NCBI RefSeq assembly: GCF_002234675.1
Contig: NC_019864.2
Location: forward strand, 22,012,582 to 22,076,581
Direction: 5' to 3'
DNA from: Oryzias latipes
Lineage: Eukaryota; Chordata; Actinopteri; Beloniformes; Adrianichthyidae
Length of the DNA stretch: 64,000 nucleotides
This document shows positions 49,414-60,860 of this stretch, piece by piece (within the stretch, counting starts at the first letter, position 1; every line of letters begins with the position of its first letter). A program made the translations under genes and the position numbers. The notes beneath the pieces were generated by a model, which saw only the letters and a program-made list of their open reading frames with translations, searched no databases and was not told the DNA's origin.

Positions 49414-50650
49414 CTGGAAGATAAAGATAAAACAAGAAACACTTCTTACTTTTCTTTACAATCAATAACAACAAACAAGAGGTTTAAGTGAAAAAAAGAA
49501 CTACAGAGCTATTTTCCTTTTCTGATCATCATGTGTCCTCTTGACAACTAACGTTTAGCACGTCTAACTAAAAGTTATGTTCTAATATAGGAAGGGTTGT
49601 AAAAATAAAAAAGATAAAAAGTTACCGTAGTTTTGCAGGTTTTTGTAGCTGCTGCACCACCAAACACGTGAATGTTTTGTGAACACTAAAACTTGCACAT
49701 GCTAACTTTGAAAACAGAGTAAACGTTTATTTTCTGTGCCGTCTATCTTCTTTATCTTTAATTCCATTTCATTAGTTTTCAGCACGTGCATTTCGTGCTT
49801 CCATTAAAAAAATCTTTAAAAGGTAGATTCTGTCCAGTAACTAAACGCATTTGCATGCAGCTACATCAGGAAGTGAGTAGCCTTCACAGACACAGAGCCA
49901 AACAATACTGCAGCGACATCACGCGGTCTGGATGATCACAGCATCTGAGGACTGTATAATCAGGTATTTTGTGTTATCTTTTAAATGTTCCATCAAAAAT
50001 CTTAAACATCGGATCGATTTCCCTACACAACAAACCCATGCGCTCCCTGTCAGTCCACAAAATATATAAGTAGTGAAATACCTAGTCGTAAGTACGGCAA
50101 TGTGACATTGTCATCGGCCGCGTGGCCCGCGAAGGCCAGCCGTATATACCTGTAACACGGAACAGCCAATCAAATTGCAGCTGCTGCAGCATAGTCAGCC
50201 AATCAAACTGTGGCTTGTGTAGCGCTGTCCAAGCTGATGAAATCCTTTGGTCTCCAGTTCGAACCCCGGTTAGAGTGATGTCAGTCAGAAGTTGTGGTAT
50301 AATAAATGTTTTTGTTAAACTGAATATGACATTTCATAATTATTGTTTTCTACTTCTGTCTTTCCTTGTGCCAAAAAACAGTCATGATCTGTTGCTCATT
50401 TCAATTTCAACCATGCTTTATTAAGATATTAACATGCAATAAATAAATAAACAGTATTTAACACAAAGTGTTCAACCACGTATTTACAATTAAAGGGCAT
50501 TAGGAATTAAATATGCAAAAATTAATACAAGTAATTTAAAGATGTATAATGAATTGAGGTAGAAGTAAATATTGTTGCTTTTTCTATCAAAACTTAACAG
50601 TTCAAGAACAAAACTGTAAGAAAATTGTCTTCACATAATAGATTTCACAA
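49414..50650. other. polg promoter region and intergenic spacer
   Basis: Contains polg intron 1, its untranslated first exon and promoter (not delimited). At 50120-50280 is a GC-richer patch with a B-box-like GTTCGAACCCC (50251-50261) resembling a tRNA 3' half. 50290-50650 is AT-rich and empty. Confidence 0.35.
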
Positions 50651-50651
50651 A

Positions 50652-52578
50652 CTAAATTACAAATATCTTCACATTGAAGGATAACATCAGGAGTCTCATC
50701 ATAATCAGTGTGTGACCATGAATGCAGTCTTTAACTCGGTCAAAATATGGCGTGGCAGCAAAATCTGCAAATGGCATCCTGGGGTTGGTAAGGCCTTCTG
50801 CTGCATAGATCTGGTGTACTTTTTGAGAGATGTAGAAGTATTTCACATCCCCAGACTGATAAAAGAAATGAACAGAAGATCCATCCTCAAGGTAACAAGG
50901 CTGCCCACAAGCAACACAGTTGTGTGTCATCTTTTTCCCTGGTTTCTGCTCTTGTTGCTGCTAAACTACAATCTCCTTCACCGTTTTTTCAACGTCAGTC
51001 TTAGTTATAGGAGCTTCTTCTGGTTTAAGCATGAGGGAGAGTCACAACTGGCACAGTAACAGTTTCACTTCCTTGAGTGAGTTCATACCACAGCTGCTGG
51101 GTCTTCATAGGTTTTACGGTAAATGATGTTCTGAGGTGGGATTCGCCACAAGGAGATCATATTCATTGCAGGTCTCACAGGTGGACACCCAGGCCACAGT
51201 CCTAAGGCTTCCATCTCTGTTTTTATCCAGACCTTCTGCTGGGGAGAGCAGTTCCAGCTGCTGACATCTTGGTCATAGCATGGAAGTGGTGAAGCAGCAG
51301 GCGTTGGCTGAAAGTGAGCAGGAGGAGGAGCTGCAGAAAGAGCTGAGGGTCTTCCAACAACTGCTGCAAAAATAACACGAGTTGTTGTTAAATAAAATAT
51401 TTTCATTAAGTCCAAATGAATACAGTACTTTGAATTTTAGTCAAACTTAATGCACTGACTGTAGGTTTTATCCTGGACACTTTGAGGCAGTTCCAAAGCG
51501 AGGAACTCTGGTGGTACTGGCAGAGGAGTCTTCACTGGAGCAAAAGAAACTGATAAAAAAAGACAGTCAGAAACAGACAGGACGCTGCAGCAGAGGAAAG
51601 CTGACAAATGATCCTCAACACTCACCTGCATGTGTAGCAGCAGCACAGCTGGACCTCTCAGGCTGGTCTGGATTCAGATAAACACAAATATCCATCACTA
51701 TTTACAGTTCTTTGTTAGTAATTGTGCAAAACACTCAAAACCATCTAAGAAAACTTGCTTAATAGAACAGGTGTGGTATGAAAATCAATAAATGAATAAT
51801 TATTTTCCTGTTTTTATATTTTGATTGACCAGGAAAGGGACCATTATGATGTAATAATCCATGTGTAACCACTTTACTCTGACGTGTTAAGGCATGTACT
51901 TTTGTTGTAATTCTGCTTTTTAAGACTGGCTTCTTTCAATCATTTTCATACCAAACCCATGCAAATAAAATATTTCTGAATTTACCCTCAATGACGAACA
52001 ATGAATACTTTCAGCATCACAAAAGCAATCACACAAAACACCTGCATTAGAACAGGCCTGAACGTGGCCAACCAGCAAACAGCAGATAGGAAAAGGTGAT
52101 CCTGGTTTATGACAGAACCATCAGGTAGCAGCGGCAGCGGCGGCAGCTAGACCTGTACTCAGTGAACCTGAAAGAAAATAAAGCAAACATATGAATATTC
52201 TTCTATTTGAACAGACACATTTAAAAGTGCTGAGTGTAAAGAAAGGACTGATCTAAGACTAACATGTAGTCTAATATCAGTTTTTTCAACAACTAGTACT
52301 ACTATTCTGCATACAGAAACATAATCAACACATGATGCATGTTGGTGCTGCTTACTTGGTTGGGTTGGGATTGTTGGTAAATACGTTGGGCCTGTCATCT
52401 TCTTCACTACATGTCCCTGCTCTTTAGTAAAAAAAAATAAGAAAAAAGGTTTGAATTAGATGTAGTAATTAACACTCAGTGTGTACTTGTGTGTGATTTA
52501 GTTTTACCTTGGAAAGGGAGGAGTTTGGATAGAGAGACAGAGAGCATCATTATCTCCAACTCTTCATCATCTTCCATT
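50652..52578 (-). CDS. Uncharacterised multi-exon gene with a small cysteine motif
   Basis: Not recognised. Several minus-strand segments are bounded by good splice signals. A start exon 52506-52576 (MEDDEELEIMMLSVSLSKLL, donor GTAAAA) can join an exon near 52364-52419 in frame (RAGTCSEEDDRPNVFTNNP). An exon near 51462-51549 (APVKTPLPVPPEFLALELPQ) can join 51074-51363 in frame, giving a Pro-rich part followed by QQKVWIKTEMEALGLWPGCP and PAMNMISLWRIPPQ. A last exon ends at 50652 with CVACGQPC and FYQSGDVKYFYISQKVHQIY, a possible zinc-binding knuckle. Middle exons (around 51611-51670 and 52080-52150) are unclear, and the full chain could not be closed, so it may be a pseudogene or transposon-derived. 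Exon edges are approximate. Confidence 0.35.
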
Positions 52579-53513
52579 TCTAAGAAAGACACTGAAAAGA
52601 TGGGAAACATCATTTTTACCATCTTTAATAACGTTTTCATGAACGTCAGCATGAACGTCTAGTCTGCCACAGACCTGGAGGACTAGAAGAAAAGAGGAGC
52701 TGAAAAACTCTGAGTCTGAGCCTCTTTCCTCTTCAGGTACTGCTCGAGCAGGAACATATTGCTGCCTGAAACACACTGTTTCATGAGGATAAATGATGCA
52801 TATCCATGTTCTCTTTTCTCTCAGACATCCCTCCAGGTTTTCTTAGAATGCACACCAAATCCAACCAGCTGGTTGTCCTCACTACTTGTAGGTGGCTCCG
52901 CTGATCTTTCAGCTAAATAGTTCCTCAAATCTTTGACTTTGCATATTCCTGCCATACAATATATCTGCATGTATATAATCCATTAAATGCATCATAAAAT
53001 ACTGTAACCCCTGTGATGCATATTAAAAATAGCATAGAAAATGTAATGTAACCCCTGTTCACCTCCACATTACCTTTGGTAAAATGAAAAAGGTTTTGAA
53101 AACACACACACAGACACTTAACTGCTCAAAGTTTCTAGTTAGACATTCTTCTTATCCAGCTGTTATCCTCACCGCTGGAGTTTCATGTTCGAAAAATGAC
53201 GGAAAGAGAAATGTCTTCAAATTAGAAACTTTGTCCTGTATTTTTTTTTTTTACTTACATCAGACTTTAACTTGACTTTAACTTGTTGTGCTCTTGTGTT
53301 TTAACAGCGATCGGATCAAATCTGGCCGCAGGATTGTTGTTGTTTTCTCTTCCTGTCTGCTCTTCCTGTAAAATCCTTACTACTAAGGCGATGTGGAAAC
53401 AGCGCCCCCAAAATCCCGCTAGTGGTGGAAAAGTATATTACATCCGTAGTGTTAAGAACTACCATAGAGAATGAATGAGAAAAGTTAAGAGAGTTAAGCT
53501 TAACCATTTTCCG
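52579..53513. other. Intergenic spacer
   Basis: Between the uncharacterised gene and the tRNA-like sequence. Holds a possible upstream exon for the minus-strand gene near 52670-52760 (SDSEFFSSSFLLVL) but without firm splice support. Otherwise nothing recognised. Confidence 0.3.
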
Positions 53514-53571
53514 TGGATAAGGCGTCTGACTTCGGATCAGAAGATTGCAGGTTCGAGTCCTGCCGCGGTCG
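53514..53571 (+). pseudogene. 5'-truncated tRNA-Arg (TCG)
   Basis: Sequence from the D arm (TGGATAAGGCG) through the anticodon arm (CTGACTTCGGATCAG, anticodon TCG), T arm (GGTTCGAGTCC) and 3' acceptor strand (CGCGGTCG) matches vertebrate tRNA-Arg(TCG). The expected 5' strand GACCGCG is replaced by unrelated sequence, so no acceptor stem can form. A TTTTTT terminator follows at 53574. B box and terminator are intact but the A box is incomplete. Confidence 0.8.
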
Positions 53572-53765
53572 AATTTTTTGCAAGCTTGCGCGTTTTACTT
53601 TTTGCGTGTTAATGAAGATGAAACAGTCGCTGTCGATTACACTCAAGACGCTGCGCATGCTTTTGGGCCCGAGATAAAACTGTCCTAACCCTAACTTTTG
53701 CTGGTAATTCCTTCATCATTCGCTTGGCTGCAGTGTGTTTACAGTTGTATTTTATCGAACAGTGG

Positions 53766-55351
<1,586 letters not shown>

Positions 55352-55454
55352 AAACCTTCTGCTGCATTTGGACCAGCAGGTGGCCATTTGTAGGATTCAA
55401 AGCTGCCATGACTTCAGGATATTTGTTGTACTTTAACATCAATTGTCAAACAGC

Positions 55455-55469
55455 AATAAAGTCAATAAA
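55455..55469 (+). terminator. Twin polyadenylation signals of tvp23
   Basis: AATAAA at 55455-55460 and again at 55464-55469, about 105 bases after the tvp23 stop codon. Confidence 0.6.
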
Positions 55470-56700
55470 TCATAAGCACAAGAGAAGCTTTTGTGTGTTT
55501 TTTATTTTTTATTTATTCATCATATACTAAAATAATTTCAATCGTTTAAAGATTTTAAACATTAATTTTGTGCAGTGTTTGTCCTTCCTATTCTTTTTGT
55601 GTTTTTTTTCCGGTGTGTACTTTTTAATTGCTTGGCTTATCTCTTATTTGGTTTGGAAATTTTACATGTAAAACACTTGAAGTGAAGCTGAAGTGCAGTT
55701 TTGTTCTCACCTTCTTTGTCTCTTTTCAAACTGTTGTAAAGTCAAAACTGTTGAAATAGATCAAAAACTTCGAGAAATCTTTCAGGGGAAATATGTGAAA
55801 ATTGAACAGTTATAAAATAAAATTAGACTAGAAGTAAGAGACGATTTTATATTTATTCATTTTGCCACTGAAGCTCCAGTTCACTCTGTGACAAACGTCT
55901 TATTCTTGATAACAGATGAGTATTATTATGCACCGGGCTAACTTTTCCGTTTCATTCATTATGATTTGGAGAATGTCAGACTTTTAGAGAGCGGGACATC
56001 TCAAAGATCCTTTATTTGGCGGGAAAGATCACCCCTCCTCTCCAAAAAAAGAAACAATCAGAGTTCAGATTAGTTTATTATGGCATGCAAAGGTTTTAAA
56101 ATAATCAAAATGTCAAAATTTGTAGCAAAAAGGGTTTATTGATCACAACTTGACTCCATATATCTATCAAAACAATCTTTGTGATAAAAAAAGGCCAAAT
56201 ATGATAACTTGATTAACAAATATTTGATTTTCCCTGGCAAAGATTGCAAGAATTGTACGACTAACAAATAATGAGATAAGATTTGTTTTCACATTGATAA
56301 TTTCTTAATTTTGTTTCTACCAATGGCGGGTGGCGTTTTTGTGGGAGATGAAACTACTATGTTTTTCGTTCCATACTTTCTGATATCTGAAAATCAATCT
56401 TTTTTTTAAGGAAATTGTAAATGAAGAATACATTTAATCTCATTTAGAGATAAGATAACATAGTTTGGGTTTTTGTATCTAAATTTCTAATTTAAAAAAT
56501 TTTAGGTGATGAAAATTAGAAAATTAAAGACACACAATTTGTGCCGGAACAAAAAACGATTTTTTTGCAGGCATCTGTTTACTGTAAAATATAAAGTTAT
56601 TCCACTCATAGCCGCGTCTACAATGAAAAATAGTTATTTAAAACATTGATAATGCAGTAATATGGGTTAGGAGTAAGACGTCTTGCTGCACAATCTTTGT
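55470..56700. other. AT-rich intergenic region
   Basis: No coding sequence, RNA gene or named repeat recognised between tvp23 and the CRE-bearing promoter. Confidence 0.4.
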
Positions 56701-56779
56701 AGATTCGGTGGACTCTGATTGGTCGAGAGGCCGCCCTGGTCCCCTTGTGACGTCAACGCGAGAGCTGTTGTGAGGAGGC
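56701..56779 (+). promoter_or_regulatory. CpG promoter with CRE and inverted CCAAT box
   Basis: A perfect CRE TGACGTCA at 56748-56755 and an inverted CCAAT (GATTGG, 56717-56722) lie just upstream of an open frame starting at 56780, in a locally GC-rich patch within AT-rich surroundings. The layout is that of a housekeeping or developmental gene promoter. Confidence 0.5.
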
Positions 56780-56965
56780 GTGCAGGCTCCGGATGAGACA
56801 GACGCTGGAGGATCGAAGATGCTGCCGGAGGCGCGTGGGAGCGACGACACCAACTTTCTCCACGGGGCCCAAAACATGACGGCGGGAAAAGACATAATCA
56901 ATAACCCGAATAATTCGGCTCGATCAAAAACCAGGGACGACAAGAATCAAGGTTCTACCACTCAG
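56780..56965 (+). CDS. Unrecognised first coding exon
   Basis: Open from 56780 (or the in-frame ATG at 56819) to a GTGAGA donor at 56966. The peptide contains MLPEARGSDDTNFLHGAQ, then a stretch rich in Asn and charged residues (DIINNPNNSARSKTRDDKNQ). The family is not recognised. A phase-0 join to the acceptor-like CTGCAG at 59464 meets a stop within a few codons, so the next exon is probably elsewhere, possibly beyond the window. Composition and position behind a CRE promoter support a real exon; coding status is uncertain. Confidence 0.35.
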
Positions 56966-59900
56966 GTGAGAAACGCCTCTCAAAATGGAGCTTATTATTG
57001 CATGAACAGCATCCCATTTAACCAGCTTTGGATGTGTCCAAAATACGCATATGTATAAATGCAAATATATATGTGATATATATTGATTAATAGTTTGTTT
57101 ATAAGAGCAGTAAAAGATGGCGGAAAACAGGTCTTTTATTGGGGGGGAAAAAACCTTTATCTAAGATGATCTGGATGTTAGAGGCTTCTGACTCTACGGC
57201 CTCCTGTTGTGATGAGGAACAAATGAGTTTCTGTAATAGCTTTGTGCGCGATATTCCTATTTATGTGACACTTAAAAAAAAGTGGGACAATCGCAATTCC
57301 AATTATAATTTGCCCCAAGGAGAACAGAAGAGCGACTAAAAGCCACTTACTTCAGTTTAGAAGAGAATAGTTTTCTTAGTTTTGGTTATTTTCGAGTCGG
57401 CGTGCTGATGTTGCACCATAGTCAGCTAATCAGATCTCAAATTCCTTAAAAAATGTATTAAAAAATAACCTTTATTTGGAAACGTTGAAATGTCAAACGC
57501 AACACTTTGCGTCTTTTACTTTGAAAAACTACCTTCCTATTTAGTAGATCGGTTATGTTTTTAAAAAATTCAATTTAGGTTAAAAGACACAAAAACAGTT
57601 AAGGTGAAGAAATCCAACCATCCCCACCGTCATTTATTTAACCTAAATTATATCTAATCTGTAATGTGTCACGGGATAAAATTGCCACCCCACGTGTTAT
57701 GTAGCAAAGGAAATTCATGTTTTCAGATTAACCCTAATCGTGCTTTTTTATTTATTTACTTGAAATTGATCTTAATTTTACAGCATAAATTCCAATCTCG
57801 CCCAAACTGTAGGATATTAAAGCCATAATTTACCTTCCATAAGCGGCCATAATAACACAATCGTGTTATTCTGTCATTTTGTGTTATGCGTAAACAACAC
57901 CTTTCGTTTCGTAACAAAGAATGTGTGCAGGTGTGTAGTTGCGGCCTCCTGACGCTGATTGCCTCCCCGCAGGTCAGCATCGCTCCGGGCTGCAGGGCTG
58001 CAGCGTGCATGCGTGCATGCGTGCACGTGAGAATGAAGGAGGTCGTTTTTGTCTTTGGTTATCTAGCTGTATGAGTGTTAAATACCTGTCATAAAGCTAG
58101 ATAACCGAAAGTAGAAATGACTTTTACTATATTTCTCATTCCTGAGGGGGAAGATCTTCAGAAAGATTTTATTTTGAAAAAAGGTAAGAAAAAGTTTTTC
58201 ATGCTGAAAAAGTGGTGCATTGCCATAAACTTGTACCCTAGAAATAAGTCAAAAGTTCTTTAAATAAACAAAAATTCTGCCAAAAATCTATTTTAGGGGG
58301 AAAAATCTACTCATTTAGTGTTATACTAATGTTATTTTGCTTTTGAAAAACGTTCTTTGTATGATTAATTTTCTTCTTGAACAGAAAATAAGACCTTTTT
58401 TTAAACAAGACAACTTTAGTTTCTTAAGATTCAGTTTTTGCAGTGCGTAGTTTTATTTGACTAATTTTTTAAAATCAGAAGCAGAAGATGATGGAAATAT
58501 ATAATAGGAACTACTTAAATAAATAAATTAAATGTGCTAGATATAAGGATTTAAATCTTCTTTGCTTTTTTCTTTCTTTCTTTCTTTCATACCTAAAAAA
58601 AAGGAACACTATTCTAACTTACTGTTAAAAAAAACGAGTCTTGGTTAAATATAAAATGAATTCAACAGCTCGTTTCTCTATCACCTTAATTTGCTTTACT
58701 GCAATTTTCTATATTTAGTGTCTCCTGTAACGGTGCAGAGACAAAAAAAAAGCAAACTAACAGTCTTTGTTCAGTCTTGATGGAATCTCTAATAATGCAG
58801 GTGAGCTAAAGTGAAGAAAAACTGAAGTTGGCGTGTGTATTTAAGGCGGCAGCACATCCTGAGGCCTTTGGTTTACATTGTGTCTCCGCTCAATGCAGGC
58901 AGAAGCTGAACTTTTCAACTTGGTACTTCAGCGCTATACGCTGCACACACTCAGCTCAGAGAATGCCATTAAAGCCTAAAGAGTGCCAAAGTGAGATGAG
59001 TTTTATTCATTCTGTTAACTACCTACTGCAGTCGAGTTCTCTGTCAAGCCAGGCTAATTGCTTCGTTTCACAGTCAGATATTGGCTGTGTGAAAAGGCCG
59101 CGCTCGGATATTTTCTTTTTTTTCCTCTAAGCTTTCCTGTGTGTGAACCTGGCGTGCCTCCTTAACGAATGGAAGTAAAAACACTTGAACTTTTTTTGAA
59201 TGGGACGGTCCGTTTAACCTTTGTAGCCCTCCCGATTCTCTTGGCGCTTTTATTTCAGCAAAAACACTCAGTTATTTGCTGAGAAACACACTGAAGGCCA
59301 TTGCTCTCTGGCGGTTTTAACATTTTGATGTGAGAATGTTTGGGTCTCTTTAAAAAAAAAAGGATTTCTTTTTACAAATAGGAGCAATTTCTTTGCTAGA
59401 ATAATGCATTAACATGTACAATGCACTTTTTTACTGGCTTGTTTTCTCTTTTCCGCTCCTGCAGCAGCCTTCCTGCTAACATTGAAAGGTCTGCGATTTC
59501 TGAACAGAGGCGTCATTGAAAAACAAGAAGAGAGGAGGGAAAAACGCTCGGTCCGGATTTACCGCCTCCTCCCACCCTCGCCCGTTTCAGAGCCACCAAT
59601 GCCATCTGCGTTGCCAGCGGAGGCTCTCTGCCCGTGCCAGGAGTCAGACAAAGAGCCTCCCCAGATCCCTGAAGGATGGCCGCACTCGCAGGAGCCATCT
59701 TGGGAAGATGTTTGCTGCGACACCCAAAATGGCTGGGCTGGCACTCGAGGTGAGCTGCGTGACGGTGTTTCTGTTGGGGTGGCAGGGTTGGCTGGTGGCT
59801 GGGAGGTGAGGCTGTGCGATGGGGGAAGGGATGACAAGGGAGAGAAGTCTTTCCCATTTCCTCCCCAGTCACACATGGCCCCTCGTTTTTCTTCTGCTTC

Positions 59901-60500
59901 TGCTAATTAGCAGTTAAGGGGTGATGTGAGGGAGGGGAGGAGGGGGGACAATGGGTGGTGATGGTTAGTGGTGGTGGTGGTGGTGATGTGGGGAGGCAGC
60001 AAACAAAATTAATGAGCTGGCACCGGTTGAAGGAAATCTGCCACCCTCTCTTATCATGGTACTTCTTTACTCGCTGATGCACACCAGGCACTGGCGTCGT
60101 TTCCACCTGACAAACTTCATCGATTAATTCATGCAAAACTGCGTTTGTCGTGAAGTTGTGACATTTAGTTCATCACCTCAAAGTGTGCTATTACACAGAA
60201 TCACTGAGTAACACAAGGAAGCACCGGGATCTCTTGATTTTTCAATGCAAACTCGTATGATTTTTGGTTTGCAAAGCTGCTCCTTGAGGCTAAATTTAAT
60301 ATTTCCGTTGAAGCACAGCTTGCAGCTACACGTGTGCACTTCTTTGTGTAAGTTTTGTGACAAGTACAGCCTGAATGCACATTTTTAAAGACCAACATTA
60401 TGATTAAAATTTGAATAAAGAGAATATCTTTATACAAGTTGTTCATCAGGAGCAGACAAAAAAAAAGACATTTGAAAAAGGTTGTTACATAGAAACTACA
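56966..60500. other. Probable long intron or intergenic region
   Basis: Mostly AT-rich. A GC-rich patch at 59465-59760 has an acceptor-like CTCCTGCAG before it and a GTGAGC donor-like site after GGCACTCGAG at 59751. It carries a long open frame, but its translation (Pro/Glu-rich) matches no family. A (CTTT)n tract lies near 58572-58590, and a G-rich, GGT-repeat stretch at 59920-59995. Confidence 0.35.
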
Positions 60501-60860
60501 ATCAACAAGCCTCGAGCTCCCTGCTCTGCTCCATTCTGATGGAGACAAATACACTGTAGATCCATCTACGTCTTTGTTTTTCTCGTCTGAGCTGGCATCT
60601 GGCTCTAAACTGTACGGCTGGATAGCTCCAATATTGCTCGCCATTTTTGTAGCAGCAGTAATGTTAAGTTGGGGTTTTTGAGTGACTGTAAGCTAGCAGG
60701 AGAGAGATGATGGTAAATAAAGGCAGGCTTACTTTGTACCAACAGGCATATTTCTAATAGACTACTGGCGGTCTGCAGAAATTATGTCCTAGAAAATGAC
60801 AAGTTTTTGTTTATTTTGGCTACAAAAGGCATACCGTAATCATTATTAAAAGACCAATGG
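60500..60860 (-). repeat. MASNIEAIQ-type interspersed element, copy 3
   Basis: The minus-strand complement of 5440-5800: GCCTGTTGGTA..AAGTAAGCC, CTAGCTTACAGTCACTCA and a frame MASNIGAIQPYSLEPDASSD ending in SEWSRAGS. The best preserved of the three copies for the start-exon region. Confidence 0.5.

Noticed and set aside
53684-53695. CCTAACCCTAAC resembling telomeric repeat
   Set aside because: Only two units, too short to be more than chance.
53724-53765. Upstream ATG extending tvp23 by 14 residues
   Set aside because: The added residues do not resemble the family; the acidic MADD start does.
59482-59910. 142-codon open frame as a gene or second exon of the 56.8-kb gene
   Set aside because: No family resemblance, antisense frames are equally open in this GC-rich patch, and joining from the donor at 56966 runs into a stop.
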